From: Chloroflexota bacterium
GTDB lineage: Bacteria; Chloroflexota; Limnocylindria; P2-11E
Direction: 5' to 3'
Assembly: GCA_005889405.1 (NCBI GenBank)
Contig: VBFY01000064.1
Location: 1-57,895 of the forward strand
Length of the DNA: 57,895 nt
How positions within the stretch are numbered: position 1 is the stretch's first letter; every line of letters starts with the position of its first letter. The position numbers were made by a program, and so were the translations under genes. This document shows, piece by piece, positions 7,871 through 15,550 of this stretch. The notes beneath the pieces were generated by a model. That model was not told where the DNA came from and ran no database searches. It was given only the letters and a program-made list of their open reading frames with translations.

Positions 7871-9091
7871 ATGTACCGCCCCCAGAACCTCCGAATCCCA
7901 GGACCGACCGTGGTGCCGCAGGCCGTGCTCGCCGCGTCGGCCCGACCGATGATCAATCACCGCGGCCCCGAGTTCGCCGCGCTGCTGGCTGCGCTCACGC
8001 GAGCGCTTCAGGACTTCCTGCGGACCCAGGGTGACGTGCTCACGCTCACCGCGTCCGGGTCGGGCGCGATGGAAGCCGCCATCGCGAACACGCTGTCGCG
8101 CGGCGACAAGGTCCTTGTGTTCATCAACGGCGCGTTCGGCGAGCGCTTCTACGCGATCTGCAAGGCCTATGGCGTCGAAGCTCGCCGCATCGACGTGACG
8201 CTCGGTCGCGCGGTCGAGCCTGACCTGGTGCGCGATGAGCTCGCGAAGGAAAAAGGTAGGGACGGCGCGAAGGCGGTCCTGATCCAGCACAACGAGACGT
8301 CGACCGGCGTTCTCAACCCGCTCAAGGAGATCAGCGAGGTCGTCCGCGACTCGGGCAAGCTCTTCATCGTCGACAGCGTCTCCGGCGCCGGTGCGGCCGA
8401 GCTCGAGATCGATGAGTGGGGCATCGACGTCTGCATGACCGCGTCGCAGAAGGCGTGGGGCGCGCCACCCGGCGTGTCGATCGTCACGATGAGCGAGCGC
8501 GCGTGGAAATTCTACGAGAAGTCCGACCTGCCAAAGTCGTACTTCGACCTCGCGGCGGCGAAGGCCGCGCTCGAGAAGGGCTCGACGCCGGCGACGCCGG
8601 CGGTGAGCGTCTACATCGCGCTGCAGGAGGCGCTCCGCCTCATGGCCGAGGAAGGGCTCGAGGCGATCCTCCGCCGTCATCTGAATCTCGCCCGCGCCAC
8701 CCGTCGCGGATTGCAGGCGCTCAATCTGCCGCTGTTCGCCGACGAAGCGCATGCGTCGCCTGCCGTCACCGCGTTCCGTCCCCCGACGCGCGTCGATGCG
8801 CGCAACCTCATTCGTGTGCTGCGTGACGACTACGACACGATCGTCGCGGGCGGGCAGGGCAAGCTGGACGGGCAGCTCGTCCGCGTCGGTCACCTCGGCT
8901 TCGTGACGCTGCAGGACATCCTGAACTTCTTCAGCGCCCTGGAGCTCGCGCTGCGCGACTTCAATCAGCCGATCGAGCCCGGTCAGGCGATCGCCGCGGC
9001 GCTCCGCGCGTATGCGGAGAGCGCGCCGCAGCCGACACGTTCCGGCGCCCGCGGCGGCGCTCGTCCGGACACCGTTGGGAGCCGTCGCTAG
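7871..9091 (+). CDS. class V PLP aminotransferase (serine/alanine-glyoxylate type)
   Basis: 406-residue fold-type I aminotransferase. The PLP lysine is Lys194 in TASQKAWGAPPG and the cofactor-binding aspartate is in FIVDSVSGAGA (about 168). The N-terminus MYRPQNLRIPGPTVVP is typical of alanine-glyoxylate / serine-pyruvate aminotransferases. It directly precedes serA, with overlapping ends. In several lineages this class V enzyme is thought to supply phosphoserine from phosphohydroxypyruvate in place of SerC, so a serine-biosynthesis role is a reasonable inference. ATG 7871 follows a GGGAGAG ribosome site. Confidence 0.92.
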   Translation: MYRPQNLRIPGPTVVPQAVLAASARPMINHRGPEFAALLAALTRALQDFLRTQGDVLTLTASGSGAMEAAIANTLSRGDKVLVFINGAFGERFYAICKAYGVEARRIDVTLGRAVEPDLVRDELAKEKGRDGAKAVLIQHNETSTGVLNPLKEISEVVRDSGKLFIVDSVSGAGAAELEIDEWGIDVCMTASQKAWGAPPGVSIVTMSERAWKFYEKSDLPKSYFDLAAAKAALEKGSTPATPAVSVYIALQEALRLMAEEGLEAILRRHLNLARATRRGLQALNLPLFADEAHASPAVTAFRPPTRVDARNLIRVLRDDYDTIVAGGQGKLDGQLVRVGHLGFVTLQDILNFFSALELALRDFNQPIEPGQAIAAALRAYAESAPQPTRSGARGGARPDTVGSRR

Positions 9092-10700
9092 CGAGACTCG
9101 GGCGCCTGACGTCCCGCGGCGCAGCCTGCCCATCGTTCACGTGGCCGATCCTCTCGCGGAGGACGGCCTCGTGCTCCTTCGTGAGCGCTGCGAGGTCCGC
9201 ACGACGACCGGCCTCTCCGAGGCAGACCTCGCGTCGCGTCTCGCCGACGTCGACGCGCTGATCGTCCGCAGCGAGACGAAGGTCACCGCGAAGATCCTCG
9301 ACGCGGCTCCGCGCCTCGCCGTGGTGGGCCGCGCCGGCGTCGGCGTCGACAACATCGACGTTCCCGCGGCGACCGCGCGCGGCGTATACGTCGTGAACGC
9401 GCCGCTCGGGAACATCGTCGCGGCGGCCGAGCACGCGCTCGCGCTCGCGCTCACCCTGCTCCGGCGCATCACCGACGCGGACCGCAGCGTCCGCGCCGGC
9501 GAGTGGACGCGCTCGAAGTTCATCGGCCGCGAGCTGCGCGGCAAGACACTGGGCCTGGTCGGCATCGGCCGCGTCGGCTCGGAGGTCGCGCGCCGCGCGG
9601 CCGGCTTCGAGATGCGCATCATCGCTCATGACCCTTTCGCCACCGAGGCGAGCGCGCGCGCCGCGGGCGCGCAGCTGGTGGAGCTCGACGAGCTGCTGCG
9701 TAGCGCGGACCTCATCTCGCTGCACACGCCGCTCACCGAGAAGACGCGCAACCTCATCGATGCCGAGGCGCTCGCGAAGATGAAACGGACCGCCGTCATC
9801 GTGAACTGCGCGCGCGGCGAAGTTGTTGACCTGGCCGCGCTCGCGGCCGCGCTCGAGGCCGGGACGATCGCCGGCGCGGCGCTCGATGTCTACCCGAGCG
9901 AGCCGCTGCCGGCCAACTCCCCCATCCGCACCGCGCCGCGCACCGTGCTCACGCCGCACATCGCGGGCTCGACCGCTGAGGCCCAGGTAAACGTAGCGGT
10001 CGACGTCGTGCGCCAGATCCTCGACGTGCTCGACGGCCACCCTGCGCGCTTCGCGGTGAACGCGCCGCGGCCGCCCGCCGATGAGGCCGGCGGCAGCGCG
10101 TGGCTTCGCCTCGGCGAGCGCGTCGGTGCGCTCGTCGCGCAGCTGCTCGACGAGCGGCCCGCGAAGCTCCAGCTCGCGTATTCCGGCAAGCTGCTCGAGC
10201 TCGATGCCGAGCCGCTGCGCGCCGCGGTGGTGAGGGGGCTGCTCGAGACGTTCAGCGCCGAGCGCGTGAACCTCGTGAACGCGCTCGCGATCGCGCGGTC
10301 ACGCGGACTCGTGATCGAGGAGCGACGCGAGACCGAGGCCGCGCGGTACGCCGCGCTCCTTACCGTGCGCGTCGGCAACACCGAGGTCGCGGGGACGCTC
10401 GTGCAAGGCGAGCCGCGCATCGTCCTCATCGACGGGTTCTGGGTCGACGTCCCGGTCGAGGGCCACCTGCTGCTCACGAAGCATCAGGACAAGCCCGGCC
10501 TCGTCGGGCGCGTCGGGACGCTGCTCGGCGAGCACGACGTGAATATCTCGTCGATGCAGGTCGGCCGGCTTCACCCGCGTGGCGAGGCGCTGATGATCCT
10601 CACCCTCGACGATCCGGTGCCCGATGAGGTGCGCGCACGCATCGGCGCGTTCGCCGACGTCGATCGCGTGCGGACCGCCCGCCTGGGAGTCTCGGGCTAG
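9075..10700 (+). CDS. serA: D-3-phosphoglycerate dehydrogenase, long form with ACT domain
   Basis: Oxidises 3-phosphoglycerate to phosphohydroxypyruvate, the first step of serine synthesis. The catalytic domain contains VGRAGVGVDNID, the NAD site GLVGIGRVGSE (about 160-170), VNCARGEVVD (catalytic Arg) and TPHIAGST (catalytic His). An intervening ASB domain and a C-terminal ACT domain (HQDKPGLVGRVGTLLGEHDV) follow, the latter suggesting serine feedback. At about 541 residues this is the usual long form. The start is uncertain: TTG 9075 is chosen; CTG 9126 would give the more typical N-terminus (PIVHVADPLAEDG), and ATG 9012 would overlap the aminotransferase by 80 bases. Confidence 0.95.
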   Translation: MGAVASETRAPDVPRRSLPIVHVADPLAEDGLVLLRERCEVRTTTGLSEADLASRLADVDALIVRSETKVTAKILDAAPRLAVVGRAGVGVDNIDVPAATARGVYVVNAPLGNIVAAAEHALALALTLLRRITDADRSVRAGEWTRSKFIGRELRGKTLGLVGIGRVGSEVARRAAGFEMRIIAHDPFATEASARAAGAQLVELDELLRSADLISLHTPLTEKTRNLIDAEALAKMKRTAVIVNCARGEVVDLAALAAALEAGTIAGAALDVYPSEPLPANSPIRTAPRTVLTPHIAGSTAEAQVNVAVDVVRQILDVLDGHPARFAVNAPRPPADEAGGSAWLRLGERVGALVAQLLDERPAKLQLAYSGKLLELDAEPLRAAVVRGLLETFSAERVNLVNALAIARSRGLVIEERRETEAARYAALLTVRVGNTEVAGTLVQGEPRIVLIDGFWVDVPVEGHLLLTKHQDKPGLVGRVGTLLGEHDVNISSMQVGRLHPRGEALMILTLDDPVPDEVRARIGAFADVDRVRTARLGVSG

Positions 10701-10713
10701 CATCGCCAGCGGC

Positions 10714-11871
10714 TTGGACCAACGAGTCGAGCTCTCGATCGTGATGCCGTGCCTCAACGAGGCGGCCACGGTGGGCGACTGCGTGAAGCAGGCGCGCGAG
10801 GCGCTCGCGAAGTACGCCATCAACGGCGAGGTCATCGTCGCCGACAACGGCAGCACCGACGGATCGCGCGAGCTCGCCGCCGCGGCCGGTGCGCGCGTAG
10901 TGCCGGTGCCGATGCGGGGCTATGGGAGCGCGCTGCTCACCGGCATCGCGTCGGCGCGCGGCGAGTTCGTTGTCATGGGCGACGCCGACGGCTCGTACAA
11001 CTTCATGGCGATCGACGTGTTCCTGGCGAGGCTGCGCGAGGGGTACGACCTCGTGATGGGCAATCGCTTCAAGGGCGGCGTCGCGGAAGGCGCGATGCCA
11101 TTCCTGCACCGCTATCTCGGGAACCCGGTGCTGTCCTTCCTCGGTCGCCTCTTCTTCAGCAGCGAGGTCGGCGATTTCCACTCTGGGCTCCGCGGCTTCC
11201 GCCGTTCTCCGATCCTCGCGCTCGATCTGCGCACGACCGGCATGGAGTTCGCGTCGGAGATGGTCGTAAAGGCGTCGGTCGAGGGCCTCCGCATCGCCGA
11301 GGTGCCGGTCACGCTCTCGCCGGACAAGCGCAATCGGCCGCCGCACCTGCGCACCTGGCGCGATGGCTGGCGCCATCTGCGGTTCCTGCTGCTCTACAGC
11401 CCGCGCTGGCTGTTCCTCTTTCCGGGGGCACTGCTCATGGTCGTCGGCGCGCTCGTCCTCCTCTGGCTGCTGCCGGGTGAGCGCGCGATCGGCTCGCTCC
11501 GACTCGACATCCATACGCTGGTGTACGCGGCCGCGGCGGTCGTGCTCGGCTACCAGGCGGTGATCTTCGCCCTCTTCACCAAGACGTTCGCGATCAGCGA
11601 AGGTCTGCTCCCCGAGGACCCGCGGCTCACGCGCCTCTATCGCTATGTGACGCTCGAGACTGGCATCGTGGCCGGGATCGTCCTCGTTATCGCGGGCCTC
11701 GTGCTCGCGGCGACGGCGATCGGGATCTGGCAGACGCAGGGCTTCGGGCCGATCGTTGACGTTCCGCGGAGCCTCCGTGTCGTGATCCTGTCGTCGCTCG
11801 CGATCACGCTCGGCGTGCAGACGTTCTTCGCGAGCTTCTTCCTCTCGGTCCTGGGTCTAAGCCGCCGCTAG
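10714..11871 (+). CDS. membrane-anchored family 2 glycosyltransferase (DPM1/polyprenyl-phosphate type)
   Basis: 385-residue protein with an N-terminal GT-A domain: LSIVMPCLNEAATVG, VIVADNGSTDGS, and the DxD site MGDADGSYNF. It ends with about four membrane helices (roughly residues 215-385). This layout fits enzymes that load a sugar onto a polyprenyl-phosphate carrier on the cytosolic face for later use by GT-C enzymes. TTG 10714 lies 14 bases after serA and directly before the conserved core; the longer frame upstream overlaps serA. Its TAG stop is shared with the converging oxidoreductase gene in the palindrome CTAG. Confidence 0.88.
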   Translation: MDQRVELSIVMPCLNEAATVGDCVKQAREALAKYAINGEVIVADNGSTDGSRELAAAAGARVVPVPMRGYGSALLTGIASARGEFVVMGDADGSYNFMAIDVFLARLREGYDLVMGNRFKGGVAEGAMPFLHRYLGNPVLSFLGRLFFSSEVGDFHSGLRGFRRSPILALDLRTTGMEFASEMVVKASVEGLRIAEVPVTLSPDKRNRPPHLRTWRDGWRHLRFLLLYSPRWLFLFPGALLMVVGALVLLWLLPGERAIGSLRLDIHTLVYAAAAVVLGYQAVIFALFTKTFAISEGLLPEDPRLTRLYRYVTLETGIVAGIVLVIAGLVLAATAIGIWQTQGFGPIVDVPRSLRVVILSSLAITLGVQTFFASFFLSVLGLSRR

Positions 11872-12722
11872 CGCGCGAGCGCGCGCATCCGCGGGAGCAG
11901 CGCCGCGGCCCGCTCGACACCCGATCGCAGGTCGCGGCCGGCGAACGGAAAGAGGAGCAGCTCGGTGAAGCCGGCGCGCAGCGCGGCCTCGCCGATCCGC
12001 AGCGCGTCGTCGTCCTTCTCGACACGGATCTGATGCGAACGGCGGATCGTGGCCGGATCACGGCCGACCTTCGCGCAGTGCTCGTCGAGGATCTTCACGA
12101 GCGCGTGGGTCTGGTCGGGCGTCGGCGCGTTCGAGTTCCACACGTCGGCGTGCGTCGCGACGACGCGCAGTGTGCGCTTCGGTCCCGAGCCGCCGATCCA
12201 GATCGGCGGGTACGGCTTCTGGACCGGCTTCGGCTCGGCGATCGCCGCGTCGAGCTGATAGAAGCGGCCCTTGAACGTCGCGCGTTCCTCGGTCCACAGC
12301 GCCTTCAGCACGCGACAGGCTTCGTCGAGCATCCGGATGCGGTCCGCGACGCTCGGGAATGGCATGCCGTACATCGTGAACTCCGGTTCGTTCCACGCCG
12401 CCCCGATGCCCATCTCGAGCCGTCCGCCCGAGAGGTGGTCGACGGTCACCGCGATCTTCGCGAGCAGGCCGGGGTGTCGGTACAGGTTGCCCGTCACGTT
12501 GAGACCGATGCGCGCGCGTTTGGTGTTCTCGGCGACCGCGCCGAGGACGGTCCAGCCGTCGAAGATGAGCTTCGTCGGATCGTTCCCCAGCGCGATGAGA
12601 TGGTCGAACGGCCAGATGTGATCGAAGCCCGCCTCGTCGGCGATGCGCCAGGCCTCGCGCTGCGCCTCGATGGGATGGACCTGCTGCGAAAGCTTCAGGC
12701 CGATGCGGAGTGGATGCGGCAC
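11868..12722 (-). CDS. LLM-class (luciferase-like) oxidoreductase, probably F420-dependent
   Basis: 284-residue TIM-barrel flavin/F420 oxidoreductase. Family motifs include GFDHIWPFDHL, ARIGLNVTGNLYRHP, SGGRLEMGIGAAWNEPEF and PPIWIGGSGPKRTLRV. The ATLGTxV-like strand and GxGWxxxE-like motif are those of F420-dependent members common in actinobacteria and Chloroflexota. The substrate is unknown. The start is GTG 12722. It converges on the GT2 gene and the stops interlock. Confidence 0.9.
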   Translation of the reverse strand: MPHPLRIGLKLSQQVHPIEAQREAWRIADEAGFDHIWPFDHLIALGNDPTKLIFDGWTVLGAVAENTKRARIGLNVTGNLYRHPGLLAKIAVTVDHLSGGRLEMGIGAAWNEPEFTMYGMPFPSVADRIRMLDEACRVLKALWTEERATFKGRFYQLDAAIAEPKPVQKPYPPIWIGGSGPKRTLRVVATHADVWNSNAPTPDQTHALVKILDEHCAKVGRDPATIRRSHQIRVEKDDDALRIGEAALRAGFTELLLFPFAGRDLRSGVERAAALLPRMRALAR

Positions 12723-12755
12723 GAACGCGGAGCCTAGCGTGGCTACGATTCGAGG

Positions 12756-13604
12756 GTGCGCGAGGAGGCCGAGCGCTGGCTGCGTTCGTTACCGAACGAG
12801 CTCGCCCCGCATCGTGAGGTGATGCGCGCGCTGATGCGCGAGGCGGAGCGAGATCCGGCCATCCGCGTTCTCGTCGTCGGCTGCAGCCTCGGGCGTGGCG
12901 CGGCCGACGAGCTGTCCGACGTCGACGCGATGTACGCGGTCGCCGACACCGCCTGGCGCGATGCGGTGCGCGAGAGCGCTGGCGTCGTGCGTCGTGTGGG
13001 GGATGTCATCGACATGCATCAGCAGATCATCGAACCCGCGAACCGCGAGCTCGTTCCCTATCAGCACACCTTCGCGCAGTACGCGAGCGGTGTTCAGCTG
13101 GACCTCGTCGTCGCCGTCGCGCGCGACCGCCAGGCACCGCGGCCGGACTGGATGGTCCTGTACGACCCGGACGGGCGGATCGTGGGCGAACCGCAGGCGA
13201 CCGCGGCGACGGAGGAGCTGGTGCGTCGATGGATGCACGTCGCACTGGTCCATCTCAGCGCCTGCGCGAAATACCTGACACGCGGCTCGCTCTGGGAAGC
13301 CAATGCGCAGCTCGATGCCGCGCGCGCCGAGCTCTGGCGCCTCTGGGCCGTCGCCGAGCGCATCGCGGATCCGCAGTACGGGCTCACGGCCGTGCTCGAT
13401 GCGCCCGACGCTCCGATGCCGGGGAACATCGAGGCGACGGTCGCGGGGCTCGACCGACGCGCGCTCCGATCAGCGGCGATGAGCTGTGCCGAGATTCTCG
13501 TCTGGACCTGGCCGCGGGCGATCAGCACCGTGGCCACCGCCGACCTCGCAATGCCGCCGCTCGCCGAGTGGGTGCTGAAGCAGCTCCGCGACGTTGCGAC
13601 CTAG
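12756..13604 (+). CDS. nucleotidyltransferase-fold protein (aminoglycoside adenylyltransferase-like)
   Basis: 282-residue protein with the pol-beta nucleotidyltransferase signature VVGCSLGRGAADELSDVDAM near residue 45 (GS..RG..SDxD) and a further acidic position in QLDLVVAV that completes the catalytic triad. A helical C-terminal half follows, as in ANT-type and related transferases. GTG 12756 begins just after the divergent oxidoreductase start. The natural substrate is unknown; drug modification is possible but not shown. Confidence 0.8.
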   Translation: MREEAERWLRSLPNELAPHREVMRALMREAERDPAIRVLVVGCSLGRGAADELSDVDAMYAVADTAWRDAVRESAGVVRRVGDVIDMHQQIIEPANRELVPYQHTFAQYASGVQLDLVVAVARDRQAPRPDWMVLYDPDGRIVGEPQATAATEELVRRWMHVALVHLSACAKYLTRGSLWEANAQLDAARAELWRLWAVAERIADPQYGLTAVLDAPDAPMPGNIEATVAGLDRRALRSAAMSCAEILVWTWPRAISTVATADLAMPPLAEWVLKQLRDVAT

Positions 13605-13619
13605 TACAGTCGAGGTCCC

Positions 13620-13931
13620 ATGGAAGCAGCACGTTTCGAACGCAACGTCCGTACCGAATCGAGCGAGATCTTCACGATCTACGGCGGAGCGCGCCGCGTC
13701 GGTCGGGTGGACATCCACTACGGGCGCTTCGAGGTGCATGGCACGCTGCTCCTCGAGGTCGATCTCACTGACGACGAGCTGCAGCAGCTCATCGATCAGC
13801 TCGACGAGGAGCTGGTGCAGACGCACGATCCGGAGCGCGAGGACTTCCTGGTGACCGTGTTCAAGTCGGAGGAGTTGGGCTTTTACTCAGACGAGTTCGA
13901 GTCAGACGACGACGAGGACGAGGAGCCCTAG
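13620..13931 (+). CDS. small acidic protein of unknown function
   Basis: 103 residues beginning at ATG 13620, 16 bases after the nucleotidyltransferase, so probably cotranscribed. The first 60 residues look like a small beta-rich domain (FTIYGGARRVGRVDIHYG), the middle is helical, and the end is a strongly acidic tail (SDDDEDEEP). I do not recognise a family. Confidence 0.65.
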   Translation: MEAARFERNVRTESSEIFTIYGGARRVGRVDIHYGRFEVHGTLLLEVDLTDDELQQLIDQLDEELVQTHDPEREDFLVTVFKSEELGFYSDEFESDDDEDEEP

Positions 13932-13953
13932 AGCCGCAGCACCCGTCGTCGAG

Positions 13954-14895
13954 CTATGCGGCCGCACCGCCGTAGGTAGCGCGGAGTCCCGCCTCGAGCG
14001 CGCGCGACGCATAGCCGAGTTCGCTCTTGGCGCGGGCATCGCTGGCCCAAAAGGTGACGCCCTTCGTTGAGGTCACGACCTCGCGCAGACCCGGACGCAC
14101 GAGCGCGCCGAGTTGGAGCAGCGCGTACGGCAACCGCAGGCGCGGGAGACTCCGGCCGGTGATGCGCGCGAGAGCCGCGAACGCGTCGGCGACACGCGCG
14201 TTCTCTCCGCCGAGCACGTAGCTGCGTCCAGGCTGGCCACGGTCGAGGACCAGCACGATGCCGCGCGCGACGTCGTCGACATGTACGAAGTTGAGCCCCG
14301 CGTCAGCGAACGGCACGAGTGGCAAACGACCGCGCGCGAAGTCGCGCATCAGTCCGCCGAGGCCCGACGTGTCGCCGGGCCCGTACACACCACCCGGCTG
14401 GGCGATCGAGACCGCCAGTCCACGCGCCGCGCGCTCGAGCGCGATCTCGTGCGCGCGGACCTTCGTTTCCTCGTAGTAAGACGTGTACGGACCGCTCCGC
14501 GTGTACGCCTCATCGACGACGGCACCTCGCGTGTTGCCGAAGACCGCGCAGGTCGACACGTACGCAACGCGGCGGACGCCGGCGGTGAGCGCAGCCTCGA
14601 GAACGCGCTCGGTGCCCGTCACGTTCGCTTCGAACATCGCGGGACGACGCGACGCCGCGATGCCGACCGAGTACATCGCCGCGCCGTGCACGACCGCGTC
14701 GACGCCGTCCATGCCGCGGTGCAGCGCGGCGCCATCGGCGAGATCGCCCTTCACGAGCGTCACGCCCGCGCGGGCGAGCGTTTGTCCGCGTGACGCGTCG
14801 CGGACCAGCGTTCGCACCTCGTCACCACGCGCCAGCAGCTGCAGCGTCACGTTCCCGGTGACAAAGCCGGTCGCGCCCGTGACGAACACCTTCAT
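13954..14895 (-). CDS. extended SDR, NAD(P)-dependent epimerase/reductase
   Basis: 313-residue nucleotide-sugar-epimerase-type or dihydroflavonol-reductase-type short-chain dehydrogenase. The cofactor site is VFVTGATGFVTGNV at the N-terminus and the catalytic motif is YYEETK near residue 145. It resembles HpnA-type sterol/hopanoid-associated epimerases in length and in the VVHGAAMYSVG and PGGVYGPGD motifs. The start overlaps the stop of the YbaK gene (ATGA). The substrate cannot be assigned. Confidence 0.88.
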   Translation of the reverse strand: MKVFVTGATGFVTGNVTLQLLARGDEVRTLVRDASRGQTLARAGVTLVKGDLADGAALHRGMDGVDAVVHGAAMYSVGIAASRRPAMFEANVTGTERVLEAALTAGVRRVAYVSTCAVFGNTRGAVVDEAYTRSGPYTSYYEETKVRAHEIALERAARGLAVSIAQPGGVYGPGDTSGLGGLMRDFARGRLPLVPFADAGLNFVHVDDVARGIVLVLDRGQPGRSYVLGGENARVADAFAALARITGRSLPRLRLPYALLQLGALVRPGLREVVTSTKGVTFWASDARAKSELGYASRALEAGLRATYGGAAA

Positions 14896-15371
14896 TCGGC
14901 GATGGCAGCGGTCTTCGCGTTGGCGAGACGACGCAGGTCAGCGACGGAGATCTCGAAGACGGCGTCGGGCAGTCCGGCAGCGGCCCACACCTTCTCGAAG
15001 CGCGACATGTCCTCGTCGATCAGGGTCTCGCACGGCGTCTCGTGCGCGAACGGCGGCACGCCGCCGATCGCGTATCCGGTGAAGCGCTTGGCTTCGTCTG
15101 CGGTCGTGCGGCGCACGGCGGCGACGCCGGTCGCTTCGCGTAGGCGGTCCTCGCTCACGCGTCGATCGCCGCAGCAGAGCACGACGAGCGGCCGATCGCC
15201 CGCGACGAACACCAGCGACTTCACGATCTCGCCGACGCTGACGCCGATCTCGCGCGCCGCATCCTGCGCCGTGCGCGTACTCGCCGGAAAGCGGCGAATC
15301 TCGATCGGCACGCCGCGCTCCGCGGCATAAGCGCGCACGCGCGCGACGTTGGGATGCTCCGCGACCGTCAC
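14892..15371 (-). CDS. YbaK/EbsC-family aminoacyl-tRNA deacylase
   Basis: 159-residue protein of the Cys-tRNA(Pro)/ProX editing family, which removes wrongly attached amino acids from tRNA in trans. Visible motifs are TAQDAAREIGVSVGEIVKSL (with the conserved lysine), VVLCCGDRRVS and FTGYAIGGVPPFAH. The length is normal. ATGA coupling to the SDR gene downstream. It lies downstream of the large palindrome that follows tgpA, so it may be transcribed separately. Confidence 0.88.
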   Translation of the reverse strand: MTVAEHPNVARVRAYAAERGVPIEIRRFPASTRTAQDAAREIGVSVGEIVKSLVFVAGDRPLVVLCCGDRRVSEDRLREATGVAAVRRTTADEAKRFTGYAIGGVPPFAHETPCETLIDEDMSRFEKVWAAAGLPDAVFEISVADLRRLANAKTAAIAE

Positions 15372-15402
15372 GTCGCTAGTGTTGCGCGCCGCCTCGAGCT
15401 AG

Positions 15403-15545
15403 GTACGCCGCGACGGCGGCGGGCGTCACTGCTCGAGCGAGCGTCTGCGCCCAGCCGGCCCGACCGGCGCGCGCGCGCTGAGTGGCGGGCCGGCGTAGCC
15501 AGCAGCGAGCGAGAGGTGTGACGCCCGCCGCACGGCGCGGCGTAC
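15403..15545. repeat. long imperfect palindrome with 27-bp terminal arms
   Basis: Arms 15403-15429 and 15518-15545 pair with one mismatch and one bulged base (GTACGCCGCG ... CGCGGCGTAC at the ends). A second stem, CCGGCCCG (15455-15462) with CGGGCCGG (15486-15493), lies inside. It begins 6 bases after the tgpA stop on the minus strand and ends 31 bases before the ybaK start. No T-run follows. It may be a factor-dependent terminator, a processing or stability structure, or a short palindromic mobile repeat. Confidence 0.6.
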
Positions 15546-15550
15546 GGGAC

